Of a stretch of 64,000 nt of DNA, positions 13,495-27,100 are shown piece after piece. The stretch's first letter is position 1. Every line of letters begins with the position of its first letter. Source of the DNA: Oxyruncus cristatus (Eukaryota > Chordata > Aves > Passeriformes > Cotingidae); NCBI GenBank assembly GCA_013399855.1, contig VXAY01002192.1:1391979-1455978 (forward strand). The letters run 5' to 3'. The notes below the pieces were generated by a model that made no database searches, was not told where the DNA came from, and saw nothing but the letters and a program-made list of their open reading frames with translations. Made by a program: the position numbers and the translations under genes.

Positions 13495-13660
13495 ATTTAT
13501 GATGATTTCTCCAATTAGGTCCAATTAACTTGCTGTCAATGATTAAATGTAATGGGTAATAATAACTTGACTTCATCATTACCACCAGCATTATTAGGTC
13601 ATTGATTGCAATAATTTCAAAAATTACCCATCAGAATAAAATATGTTTAGCACCTGGTTT
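13495..13660. promoter_or_regulatory. Candidate conserved regulatory element, homeodomain-motif rich
   Basis: The block is dense in TAAT/ATTA cores: CCAATTAGG then CCAATTAA, a TGTCAATGATTAAAT stretch of the type bound by TALE/HOX pairs, a TTGATTGCAATAA stretch, and repeated CATTA motifs. A perfect 9-bp inverted repeat, ATGGGTAAT (13552-13560) and ATTACCCAT (13623-13631), brackets the core. Dense homeodomain sites in a gene-poor vertebrate interval are typical of developmental enhancers and conserved noncoding elements. The call rests on motif density alone. AT-rich DNA produces TAAT easily, so cross-species conservation is the deciding test. Confidence 0.3.
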
Positions 13661-16600
13661 GTCTGTTTAGGAACATCTGCTATAAACGTGTGATATATGT
13701 GGAATTTAATGTCTCACGATGTGAAAGGGAAGCATATAATCTGTACTTTGAGAACCAGTACTGGCACAAATTTATTGTGAGACAGTGAGGGGATCAAATA
13801 AAAATCAGTCCAGAATTTATTGCTGGACCCACAGAACTGTCAAAACAGGAATGGAGCTATCGTATATTTACCAGCCTGAACTTTCTTGTCTACCAAGGAG
13901 ATAGTTCTGTTCTAAATTTACATGCCTGTGTTGTACGATAACCCATGCTTGTGGATGAATTGGAGATTGCTGGATACCCAGCCTACCTTCAGCACACTTT
14001 GGCTTGCTGCTTGCCAAAGAGAGATGTTTTTGTCCAAATCCATGGGTCTAGTTTGTTTGGCCTTACTTGAAGTCTTGCATAAATTCTTTATAGTTAAGGG
14101 CTGCATCTTCTTAAACAGGGCAGGCAGCAAGTGAAGGTACAGTCTTCTTTTGCTTACTGTCTCTCAACAGCAGTTCTCTCTCACTGTGTTCCTGCTCCAT
14201 TTGTCCATGATGATCTGTAATTGCCATCTCCTAGGTTTGCCATGTGTTTTAGGTCAAGTGTCTCACTGTCATGCAATTCTATTTTCCCTGTAACCATATG
14301 GCAATACCATGGAATAAGTGCTGCCTGGAATGGTTCACAACAGACTTTGTTCAGACAGCTAATGACTCCCCAATCTTTAAGTGTGCCAGTTAGTTCCCCT
14401 TCCTGCAAACAATTTTTTTCTTGAGCATCATGAATGCTCATTCTCCTATTTCTTCTCTTTAGGGGGGATAAAAGAGCTGTTTAGAAGAACAAATTTTGGT
14501 CTTAGTTATAATTAAAATTCTCTTAACCACCCCCTCAAAAATGCTCAGGAATAATATTTTCACAACCACCTGGAAAACAAAACTCAGTTTAAGATTCTTG
14601 AAAACTGAAAAATTTGGAGAAAACCTAATAAAATGTCTGGCTGTTATTTATACACTGAATGTCTGCTTATTGGCCTGCCAGATCTGAGAAACATTAATTC
14701 TGGTGGGGTACTTCTGACTTGAGCCACACTTTTTTTTTTTTTTTTACCTAACCCAGTCTTGGAAAAACAAGCAACGCTTTGGCTGGACTCGCCCCTTTTC
14801 TAACATTTCATTGCCCATTTTACCCAATTTTGCCATCTGGAATGTAAACTAAGGTGGGGTTTTTTTGCTTAAGAAAACATCATGTCTTATCAAATTTTCA
14901 TTAATTGGCTATTTAACAAAATACTGATTGGCAAGCTAATGCTTATTTGGTGGGATCATTTCATCAGATATTTGGCGCAAAGTCTTCAGGAAATTTAGGA
15001 AATTTAGTAGTCTAGGCTTTGAACCTCTGATCTCTTCCCATTGGTTGTTCCTGAGAAATATTGAACTGCAAGAAGCTAAACAGCTTCACGGATATGGTTT
15101 GAGATTTTCTGCAATGCAAAAATCCGTAAAGCTTCCCACACTAAGTCCTAATTAGTCTCTGTCTCTTAAAGCACTGTAATTTGGAAAGGGTAGTAGGCAT
15201 TATACACCATATCACATGAATGGGAAAACCAATTCCGAGGTCTTCCAGCAGTTCCTGGCTCTGCTCTTGTTGCTTCACAATATTTTGTACAGCCTGTCCA
15301 TAACTTTAAGTGTCAGGTCAGATTTTCACTTGGAGCTTTGCTGATTTACAACAGATGATGAAATCTCGGTGCAAAAACCATCACTAGATGGTTCTGCTGC
15401 AGCGTAATATTCTCTTTGTAAAATAAAGACTCTTTTACAAACATTCACCTGGAAAATTATGGTGCAGAAGGAGGGAAGAAGCGTTTTTATCTTTCACTGT
15501 AACTGTTTGACTGTTGTGCCTGACCCAGACCAAATTCACGTGCCACAAGAATGAAACCTTTCATTAAGCTGGTAAAATGTAGGGTGTTTTTATTTTGGGA
15601 CATGTAGGGAAATGGTCTCAAGACCAAAATTCATCCTGCAGTGCTTCAGCTCTGATGCTGTTGTAAAGCAGCAATAATGTTATCTCAGAGAGCTGATCAC
15701 TCAGGTGAACATGGAAAATGTGAGAAGCCTTTTTTAACTCACTAATGTTTATTTACAAAAAATATACACTTTAATAATGATTATCAGATTTTTATTAGAT
15801 TTTATGCAGAAGATTATTGTTTAAATTTTGGACTAAATATTTCTATTGTTGATGCAAAGCACTTGTCTGCATATGGTGTCTTGGGACTTGTCTGTTTCGT
15901 TTTGATCAAAAATTCCTCCAAAAGCTATTTGAGAGAATTACAATATTTTACTTGGATTTTTTCTCCCTGCAGTTCTGAGTTTAGTGTATCCTAATAAAAG
16001 TAAGGTCCAAGCCCTGTAATGCCATAGCTGAGAAGAGTACTTCCAGCAGGACCTGATCATGAGTCACTTCCTGTTACAGGGTTTGGATACTCCTGTACTA
16101 GTTAGGAGATGTTGTTCAACCAGGGAACCTGAACTTTCAGTCAAAAGCAGAAGGCTACAAAACTAGATATTTGTTTGTTTGTTTCTGAAATGGCAAAACA
16201 GAAATTTTACAAGCACAAAAATATTTTTTTTCTTAAGAGTTAGGTTTTCGATTTTTGTGTTCAACGGAGAATATAGGAAATTCAACCAGCTCTTGACACA
16301 CTAAAACAAATGTGCTCTGTGTATTGAGAAAAATAATTTGCCCTTTCTTCCTCACATAAACCTAAGAGTAATTTTCAGTGACTGACCAGCCTCATTGTGA
16401 AGGAGAATTCCTTGCACCCTTTTCTTTAGACATCTAGAGTGAAGTGTCTAGAGCTGAAGCTGAATCCCACTTACCCTCAGGGACCCTGGATGAAAGGTCT
16501 AAAGCACAGATTCATCACACAGTTTAAGGTACTGATCTGAACTATGCAAGATGGTTACCTAATCACCCAGAGCGGACATGTCCAGAGAAAAATTACAGCT

Positions 16601-18020
16601 CTCTAGCAATGCATCTGTCTTTCAAATTACTAGAGCAGCTACTTTCTATTAACAGACTGTAGATGATGTGAGTGTGCTCCCAAGGAAGGTGCCTTGGTTA
16701 CAAAAAGCAAAATGGGATGAATGCAGAGCAGAGTACAGGAAGCTAATTTACCCCAATATATCACAGATCAGATTTTTAGTTGCTTAAAATCAGTACACCC
16801 AGCAGAAGTCAATGGATCTATGTTAATGGAAGTTTGGTTCTATGGACAGGGCAGCAATAAAAACAAGGGTTTTGTTTTCAGGAAATACTATATTTTGATT
16901 TATGAAATAGAGATGAACACATAATGTTAAAAAAATCCCTGACACACAAGCACCATGTTGTGCTCAAAAAACATCAGCTGTGTGGGTCAATAAATATCAA
17001 ACACAGTTCAGTATGGTGAATGTAAAATAATACTTAGGGGAAATTAACCAATTTGGATAGCTTGTTCTCCCTCCACACTGTTGATCAAAGGAAAAAACAT
17101 GGGGATTATACAGGAAAATATTGATTAAGTCAACACCACAAACACCTGCATTTTGGGAGGCAGAACTTAGGTTAAAAAGCTATGATAAAAAAATAAGTTA
17201 GGATAAACACAGAAAACAGGTGCTTTGGAAGGCATTTCATACAGCAACTGAAAGAAGTATCTTTTCTTCATTAAGAGTCATAATGCATCTGTTTAGGAAA
17301 TCTGCATCTCAAACAGACTCTTAGGCTGAGATTTCCTTTCTTATTGGTCTAATTACTCTTTTAAATCTTCATTCTGCTTCACCACAGTATATGAAAAGAG
17401 TTTCCATCTCCTTTCTGCTGGAAGATCTGGGCTTACACTCTGTTGGGTGATTTGGGTCAGCGAACTCTGTCAAGTCCTGTTTCCCAATGTGCCAGTCATC
17501 ACACAGGAGAGCGGGGCTGGAGGCAAGCTGGTGAACAGCTCGAGATGTTCTCCTGTGGGGACAAACCTTTTCCAAAATATGCCAGGGAAACTGGTGCAAC
17601 AGGGATCAGCTGGTCAAATAACTGAGCCAGGAAGGTTCCTCATAGGAATTTCCAGTGACAGCTTAATTTTGTGTCATCTGACAGCACAGATCGTCCTGAG
17701 GATGTCATGTCCCTGTCTGAGAAGCAGTACAGGGATTTAAACTTGTGCTGTGTTTTCTTTTACCCAATACTAGCTAACATCACTATTTCAGTAATAAGCT
17801 TGATGATGGCACAGCAGAAAAAGGTCAAATGCATCTGGAGACTTATTAATACCCAAGTCTTGTCAAAAGGTTTATAACCAGATACAGTAGGTGAAGTGCC
17901 TTTTCTGATTCATACCAAATGAAAACTCCACTGTGCTTAATATGCCACACATTTCCTTCTGAAGAAGAATACTTTGTATTTCTATATATCTTCCCATTCT
18001 ATGTTTTTACAGGAATTCAC
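13661..18020. other. Unique noncoding sequence
   Basis: No gene or young repeat recognised. It holds a T16 run (14730-14745), a short GTTT repeat near 16170, and AT-rich patches with ATTA and CAATTA-like motifs around 14880-15000 that could be another regulatory element. At 16770-16830 a run ending in AGAAGTCAATGGATCTATG resembles one arm of the archosaur hairpin relics, but the second arm is not clear. Confidence 0.45.
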
Positions 18021-18185
18021 AACTTTTACACCTTTAACCTCATAAAACCTGCTGGATTTGTTATCTCTGTTTAACAGAAGGGAAAACTAAAACAGAGGTA
18101 GTAGAAGAACATACTCAACAGCACAAGGCATCTGCAGCAGAGCTGGAATTGGAGCACAAGCACTCCTGACTTTTTAGTCTTCCTC
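18021..18185 (+). repeat. MIR/CORE-SINE-like relic
   Basis: Several blocks match the 3' two-thirds of mammalian-type MIR in the right order and spacing: ACTTTTACACCTTTAACCTC, TTATCTCTGTTTAACAGAAG followed by GGAAAACT, an A-rich stretch, CAGCACAAGGCATCTGCAGC, and AGAGCTGGAATTGGAGC. The MIR counterparts are the 'tttacatgtattaactc', 'ttatccccattttacagatgaggaaact', 'gtcacacagctagtaagtggcag' and 'agagccgggattcgaaccc' regions. The A and B boxes of the tRNA-derived head are not preserved. MIR-type CORE-SINEs predate the bird-mammal split, so an old degraded copy is plausible. Confidence 0.55.
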
Positions 18186-21100
18186 AAAGCCAGCCCTGGA
18201 TTTTAAGCTAGAGAGCTCTAGTGCTTTTATACACTGCCAACTGCCCAGAAAAATCCTGTGCATAGTCATTGCTTACTACTTTGTAGTCTTCCTATATAAG
18301 GGTCCCAGTCCTTAATGAAACCCTTTTGTATTCAATATATAAAACACAGATAGGAATTACTTTAATTCCAAAGCTTATAGTGTCTAGTTTCAGACAAGCT
18401 TTCATTGGAGAAAATCAGAACAGGTGAAAGGAAGACATAAAATCAAGACTCCATGGCAATATACATTTGTAATTACTCTCCGAAATCAGTTTGTATTTTA
18501 AAATCAGTAAAGCTATAACGGTAAGATGTATAAACAAACCCAATTTTACACTCTCAAAGTTTACTTTATACTTGAATAATATTTTTAATAGCTTTATATT
18601 GATAGTATGTTGCATCTATATTACATATTATAGATTAACCAAGCTGACCTCTTAGTTATCCCAATTGGAATCCTTTTCTAATTTAAAAAAGATCCAAACC
18701 TTTCTTTTATGTTCTTAAACATCACTTCTATTCAGCATGACTTTTGGCCCATTGCCTCATCTTTCTTTTACACATTCTAGTGTCTCACCTAGTGTTGCTG
18801 TACACAGCCAGTAAGTTCCCTTTCTCTTATCAAAAGAGTGCTGTCTTCAAGCAACTGCAGCAGATTGGGTCTATTTAATACTGGCATTTATAGTTCATTA
18901 AACACAAACTGCGTGACTCCACACTGCTTGCGCTTGACAAAACCACTTTCCCAGGTGTTCTTCCTACAGCATAGTTTAGGGTTTCGAAGATTTCCCTTCA
19001 ACAGATGTTAAACTCCCTGGTCTCAGTTTCTTGGTCTTTAATCTCTTGACCCTTTTTAAACTAATGGAGTTGTATTTGCCACTTCCTAATCCTCAGGAAT
19101 CTCCTTCATTCTTAAGAATGTCAGTTAATTTAATGCCTTTAACTAATGCTTGTTATATCACATTATTTGGACCTATGGTTATATCTGCCATAAGTGCACT
19201 AATTTTTTCTTTTTCTAATTACAAATTTTGCTTTTAACTCTAGACTGCCTTCTTTTTGTCTCTGGAAAATTGATACATTGTTTAGTCAGAGTACTGTTCC
19301 ACCTTCTTTTAAGACAAAAAGAGAGTAACTGTTTAACAGGTCTTTTTATTCCCTTGTGCCTCAAATAGTAAGCTTCACTTGCACAGAGGAAAATGAACTT
19401 GCAGAAAGAAAGGCAGTTCCCACATATTTTTCTATCCTCAGTGGAACTTGAGCATTTCCAACATTACTGTAGAAATGTGAAGCCGTATCAATAAACCTTC
19501 AGTCTGATTAAAAATTGTGAGGTAGCCAGCAGTTAACAGCAGTTGGGTTACACATCAACTAAGTAGTCTACCTTCTTTCCTTGGGTTTCCTTTCTTCCAA
19601 TGAGATCTTAGTGAAGGAACCACTTACAGCTCATAGTCCAAATCAAGTGCTCTGTTGAATTGAAGCCCACGTGTGCTGAAGGGAAATGTGCTAGTATATT
19701 TTCTTTGATAATTGAAACACTTTGTAGGCCACCCTCATCTTCAGACAATTATGAAGAATGTCTCAGAGCATTTTGAGACTGAGTTTTTCCCAGACCATCC
19801 AAGTGGGAGTTAAAAAATATATGCTAACAAGTTCCAAGAAGCATATTTTGACTTTTTGTTGAGAGCTGTGAAACCTTTTCCCACTGTCAATTTTCTCTTG
19901 ATACTTAAAAATCATTTTCCCTAGTTAAAAAGTGCTTCTGATCTTATTCCTTGGACTCCAATCTCTTCATAAGCAATATAGGGTGTCCATAAGAGTTACA
20001 TTTGCAGAAGGAATCTATACTTTATCTGATATGAATCATATCTTTTGGTTTCAGCTGCAAAGTTTTCTATACTCTTGAAATTGAGCTCCCTCAGTTGTGA
20101 TCATTCACTTTCTGAGGGCTCTATTCATGCAGTATTTTGCTGCAGTGGGTTTGGACAACTACACATGTTCTGGACTGTACAGAGATTTGAAAATTAAGAA
20201 CTAGTTTTTTTGCCAGATGCATTGGGAATTTCATAGGATCTAAACTGAGTAATGAAAATTTTTTTTATACAGGATCAAAACTATATTGAAGTTTTAATAA
20301 TTATGAACTTGTCTGAATCCTTCATCATTATGGGTAAAGAAAGCTGACATTTAAGTTCAATTGGAAACACTTACTTTCTAGCACTACTAAGCAAGGGAAA
20401 TCTTAAAAGAGTGAAGGTTTGAGGAGGGTTGATGGACTCTGTTCAAAACTCCCACAGGAGCAAAGGTCTTTAAATGTAATGTAAATCAAGGAGTTTTTGC
20501 TTTCAAACACTGTCACAGGAGAAGTCAGTGGAATTCTGCATGGAAAAAGAAATGATAAATTCTATTGCTTGCCTTAGAAGTCCAGAAATTTCAGCTTCAA
20601 AGAGGCATTTTGCATTGAAGAAGAAGCTTAGAAAGGAGGAAAGTGCAGCAGAAGATCAAAAGGAGTTTCTTTTAGGCTACCTGGTGAATTTCTACAAGGA
20701 GAGAAAACTCTGCAATTCCTCTAATATGCCTAAGGTGTACTTATTGGAATGAATAAATGACCAACTTCACCAAGGAGGTTTAAAATGAATATATATACAT
20801 ATATATAAAAATAAAGATCAATAGGCTGAAGAATTTTCAGTCCAAAGTCTCATACTGATAACTGAAAGCAAGGGCCCCCAAGCAGATATTATCACTGTCA
20901 TATTTCACCAAGAGGGCACGAACATCCTTTGGATAAAAGGGAACAAGGATCTGCATAAATCTGAATGTGTGTTATCCGAGTTTTTTTTTTTTAAAAAGGT
21001 TTGCTCTGGGTTTATGAATAAAAACAATGAATTTTGGGAAGCAGCTGCATTGTAAACACAGTAGTAAAAAAGAAGGTAGGGTGGGGAAACAAATAAGGAA

Positions 21101-24100
21101 AAGCTTAAAGTGTGGAATAGAGACAAACTGTGAAGATACTAATAAGTTTTCCACAAAAATTTTACCTAAGCTAACTAAAATAATGGCATTTAATATTGCC
21201 TTACATATAATGCAAAGCATCCAGGTACATATTTATCTAGATTTCAGATTTCTTTCAAATACCATTTCTGTGAATTGCTCCTCACTGTATTGATCTGTAT
21301 TGAGAACCAAAAGGTCTAGATGTATAGCATGCAAAAACAAGACCTTGGGTTCTTACTTTTTATTTTCCATATTTTCTCTGAGTTTTCATTTTTCATGACC
21401 ACAAAAATGAGAGAATCTAAGGCAACATCTTCATATCTCGTCTTGACCAGTTGTATGGTCTATACATGGCCATTCCATGTTTTTAAAACAAATAAATTAT
21501 CAATTACTGTCTGAAGTCTGTATGAAAACAATTAATCTTGTATTTCATAGCTATGCCTTATACTGCTGAAACAGATAGTCCTTTATTATTTCCATTAAAA
21601 TTTTTCCACTGCTCTAATTAGTATTTACATGCTTAATAGAATTATCACAATCTTGGTTTAAATAAAAGCAGAGATGTCATAATAAAGTTTTCAGACAGTT
21701 TAAATGACCTTAACACTGAATTTCCATTTTCAAAACAGGTTTGGGCACTGAAATGTAGTAGTAGATAACATCTTCATTGTTATACACAATTTCTGAAAAT
21801 GGAATGTAAATTAAGGGCTTTTGAATGCTTATCCCTTTACACAGCTCTGTGGAGTCCAGTCTAGAAAATGTTGTGCCATTGTCTTTTCATGTTTTTCTTC
21901 TCTTGAAAATACTGTAGAGATGTTCTTCCTCTAACAGCCACATGCAAAAAGGCCCATTTTTTATCAGCTATATTTTGTGTTACTTTGTGTCTCCTGTCAC
22001 CCTGCCACTTGCCTTCCTTATTTCTTGTCACATCTCCGAACCGCGCAGACCATCCGGATTTAACTAACTCTCTGCAGCTCCCTGCAGAATGCATTCCTCG
22101 GTCAGCACATATGCTTCTCATTCACCAATATTGTTATGCATTCGATTTTTTCCCCCCTTCTCTTTTTTACTGCCACTACCCTGTTGGCATTGTAAAAAAA
22201 GGATACCTTTAAAGGGCCCTGAACCACTGTCATTACATGCTCCAGACAGCAACCCAGGGTGCAACCGGCATCCCACCACAAGTAGGAAATGAGAAATTCT
22301 GGGCTATAATGAGAGCTATTGAATTTTTTTAACAGCAGCTTAACAAAAGTTTTTTAGCTCAGGTGTTTCAGTAATGGTAACACATATGGGAAAAGCAGTG
22401 CTTTGGGCCCTTGAGCTTTTTCGGCTCCCTCCCACCTCAACACATGAATCAATGTAATTCTCATGAAGGAGGCACAGTAGCCCTGGCAAGGCAAGGATTA
22501 CAAGAGCTATTTCTACTTGTGTTATTTCTTGCATGTCTTTGGTAGCTGCATGACTGTAGGATTTTCCTTGGTACCCTGCATAGTGGCTCCATTGTCTTTA
22601 CATACTGTATTCTTTGAAACAACCATCCTTTTCTGCCAAACATTTTCAAGCAATTTTTTAGAAGTGTTTTAATTTTTAGACTGCTTGGGGTTTGTTTGTT
22701 TGTGGGGTTGTTTTTTATTTTTCCTAATAAAAAGAAGTAAACCTTTTCTATGTGAACATTTTTACTTTGTAGAAAGTCAGTCGACTTATCCTTTGGATTC
22801 TGCAGCCATGTCACCTTTTACAGCACAGCTGAAAAGCCTGAAGGACTCGAGAATGTGAGGAGAAAACCAGTCTGGGCCCCTCTGGCTTCAGTGTAGCTAG
22901 GATTTCACCCCATGTGCCCTGAAACTAGAGGTCATGGCCAATCTCTGCAATATGAGACTGGAATGAGGTCACTAATCTAATCATGACCTAAGCTTATAAT
23001 GGAATTCCTGACTTTGGAGACACAGATGCAAAAGAAACCAGTTTTGGGGGCCCTAATAAACCAATTAAATACATCAGTGGTGTCCTCGTTTACCAGATTT
23101 TTCTATTTATTCAAACTGTCTTAGGAAGATTCAATGAGATTGAGCTTCTGTTGAAAGATTTTTAGGACAAGTTACCTCTTTCAATAGAATTATATATTCT
23201 TTAGCCATATTGAACATGATTTTTTTCTAGGGCCTTTGGGAAAACAAAAATATTCAGTACAGAAAACAAGAACTGGGTCAAGGCTGAGGAAAAACAAAAA
23301 TTTTCTCAAAATTTAAAGATGTCCAAGGAAAGAATCATCTGTTTTCCCACCTGTATCTAATGTTACTGTCCTGTCATCATTTATGAGTTTGGAGGTGCAC
23401 AAATCAGGCAACTGTGGACATTCTTTTGGAGAATAATATTTTTACCCTAAAAATTTAAAAGCATGAACAGTTTTGTACCCGAGGCCTTAGGTGGTCGTAC
23501 TCCCAGTCTTACTTCTCTGTGGAGGAGTTGCTAATGAAAGTTTTCATGTTATTTCAAGTACTACTGGAATGTACCTAACAGTTCTAGGAATGGGCAGAGT
23601 ATAGGAAAACAAAGAGAAAAGCAGATCCTTTGTTATCATTGATGCACAATGTGGGGGATTGTTTGTAAAACTGCATCAGATAAAAATGCTTTCCTTTTCT
23701 TCTGTCTTTAAAACAAACAAATAAGCAAAGATAAAAACCTTGTGGTGTACATTTAAATGAAGAAAGCTCTAGCATTAGGTCTTTTTGTTCTCAAAAAATG
23801 ACAGTGTCATGCTTTCAGAACGCACAAACTCTATGGTGATGAGTGTAATAGAAATGGATACAAATAAACAAAACTCATTAACAAACAACTACGAGAATTC
23901 CATCTCCTGACACTGGGAAAGTCAAGTCTTCTGGGAAAACATTGTAACATATACAGAAGACAGTCTATGAATCCATGTAATATTCCACTGTAATCTTTTT
24001 TTTGGCTTTTTAGTTAACAGTATGATAGTGATGCCTGTAAAAAGAGAATATTTTCTCTAATATACCAAAGAATGCTCATTCAATTAAAGTACTTAATATT

Positions 24101-27100
24101 CTATGTGGTGCCTGTAGTTTCTGGATATATTTATTATTTCTTATTGTCAACATAAGTGTCTTTAAATATAAAAGCACATTCTTTTGTCCTGAGAAAGCAG
24201 ATTTATTTTAAGCCCATTGAAATGCACAATGAAGAGGAGAAGAAGTGATATCTCCACCGGACTTCTTATTTTCGACATCTGGCTGTGGTCCGTTGGGAGA
24301 AATGTAAGTAACAGTTTACCACATGGATTACAAATGTGCTGAATTGCAAGAATGAATATTAAATGAAAATATCCATAGCACCTGCAGCTTGTCCGGGAGA
24401 ATTCCCCTTGTGTGTTGTGGGTGGGTTTTCTGAAAAACCCCCAGTGAGATGCAAACTGCAACTGCAGCTGCTTGTAGTAGCAGCTTGTCTAGTGTTACCG
24501 AAGAGTTTGCAGATTCTGTTCCCTTCAATGAATCAACATTGATCAGGGCTGCCAACACGCTAAAAAAAGAAAAGGAGGGAGCAGGAGGAGGGCTGCAGGG
24601 GAAGGATTATGATCATTAGGATTATTCCCACAGGTTTTAGATGATTAGGAAAAGTTTTAAAATAGTGATTAAATGAAAAGAAAAAAAAAAAAGGCAGAAA
24701 AAGAAAATGCAAGCAAAATGCTTGATGAAATATAAAGCTGGTTTGATGTATCTGGGTGAGAAAGCACTGTTTGCTCTGCCAAAAGGTCAGGCCTGTTTTT
24801 TTCTCGATAGAAGCCCCGCAATTGTGTTTTGCTGACTTCACATACATTCTGTATATACTGAGCGCTGTACACATGTGATACTTGGCTGGATTTCAGATGC
24901 AGTGCTAGAGGGGATTAAACAGTGGGGAATGTTTCCCCCTTAGTATTAACTTTTTATTTTAAAGAGACTGAGTTAATTCTACCTGAACATGCCTTGAAAG
25001 CAGAGTGGATCATTAGGAAGTGTGTGACTCCCCATTTCAAATTTACTCCCCAAAGAAATGGTGAAGAACAGACTTTGCATGCTTCACATCTTTTTATCTG
25101 CCTCTCTGAAGAGCGCTTGCACATTTAGGCATAACATTGTGGAAATCAAAGGCAGAGCAATGCTGGCAGCACAAAAAGGGAATAGCTAGTCTTTCCTTTG
25201 GGTTTTATAATGTCAAGATAATAAAAATATGAACGTCAAGTGGTACTTAACATTTTTTTTCTTGCAGAAAATAATCATATTTTTAGCCTTGAGAGGCTGC
25301 CAAATTATTCTGTTTTGGAATTTGTGTAGGATCTTGCTACTATTACAGAAAAATGAAAACTTTCATGAACGTTTCTTTGGACCTCTTTGATGCAACAGGT
25401 CCTCAAGGAAACCTCAAGTTGCACATGGATTGCAAGAGAGTCACACAGCAAACACTTTTTACCCTGAAGCAGCCTCAGTGGGTGACTACCTCCAAATGGT
25501 AGGTTTACTTTGGAAATAGATGATACTTCTACCTTTGGTTCTAGCCTGTTGCACAAATATTTGGAGCATGTCTAAAGAAACCCACTGAATTGAACTGCCT
25601 ATATGCAGTTCCAGATTTTGCATCCCTCAATTTTATATCTCTGTGAATCAAGTCTGATGCTGACAGATGGGATATGGAACACACCACCTCAGTAGTGGAG
25701 TCTCCAGCTGGGCAGTGTTCATCCTGCCACTGCTCACAGGAATATTAAGGTCCACATGCCGAAGAGGAGGAGGGAGTGAATCAGAAGAGGGAGCTCTAGC
25801 TGTGCTAATGAGGTCAGAAGGGGCCTTGTGTTGGAGTATACCCAAAGTAGGAAGAGAGAGTTCTTTATATGTTTTTCATGAAGGAAAAGGAGTTTTATTC
25901 CTTTCCTGCCCCTCTGGAAGTCCATGTTTTCATCCTAGTTTAACAGCTCCCAACAGACTTTCTAGCAACCTATTGTACTGTGCTTCTTGTCTCTCTCCTC
26001 CTTCTTCTTTCCCTCCCAGGCAAATCCCAGGCATCCCATCAGAAAAGGCTCCAGCTTTCCAGGAATCTCTGATGGGGAAACTTTATTCATTTTGCTTAAA
26101 ACATTTCATGAGTTCAGTTTCTAAACCTATTGTATAATATCATATTAATCAACACAGGAGGACTTCTACATAATGGTCTTCAGAGACATTGCAGAACTTG
26201 GAACAATATCTTTAAAGAAATCAGAGCTTTAAATGTTCCCAAACAAGGGGCAAATATTGACTGTTCCTTGCAACAAAGTGAAAAGTGGTAGACAAAAATT
26301 TCCTATCGTGTGTGGCCTTTTGTAGACACTTCCTTCCTTATCATTTTTTCCCCCCAAGATAAGTGAAGTTTCAACAGGAGTCATCACGTGTGATGCTGCT
26401 TCTGAGTCCTATTGACCTGACTTGGACATTGCTACTGGGAGGCACAATGAAGGAGGCTGAAACAAGGAACCAGTGCTTTTTTTCTGCTTGGAAGCTTTGG
26501 GAGATGTTCAATGTGTGGCTCTTAGGGAAGGGCACTTGTGTCACATCCCAATCCTGTAAAGTGTTGTGTTTGAAGGGATATGCAGACTCCTTAAAAACAC
26601 CACCACATTGACAGTACACTAATGTTTTCTCTGTTTCACAAGTAATTTGTGTAATTTTTCACAGGCAAAGTTACTTTCTGGAGATCAGGATAAACTGCTC
26701 TATTTTGTACTAGGCAGAAACAGTTTAAGGAAAGAAGTGATGTTTCTGCATCCTCAAGTTCTCTTGTACAAAGGCTCCTGGGTTTTGACAAGGAGCAGGT
26801 GTTCTGCACACTTCTTACAGTCCTTCTTTTTGCTACTTGTTATAGTGTCATTAGAAATGGAATTAATCATAATTTTCAGCCCATAGTGACTCATACAAAA
26901 GTTAATAAAAAGTTTGACTAATCACCACTGGAGATACATCAGCTTTCTCGGGGGGAAATCGGTGACTTTGACTTACACACCCTTCTAGCATACACAGACA
27001 TACAGTTATCTGAAACATAAGGAAGATACTACTGCTCCTCAGGGATGCAGGAATATTCAGTGACAGGGAGACAATTGGCAAGGGGTCAGTCAAGTGGGAT

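Noticed and set aside
22090..22120. CTCGGTCAGCACATATGC resembling the 5' part of U6 snRNA
   Set aside because: Similarity ends after about 17 bases. The rest of U6 and its promoter elements are absent.
25667..26137. 156-codon ATG frame on the + strand
   Set aside because: No recognisable domain. It is crossed by shorter opposite-strand frames, and one frame of this length is expected by chance here.
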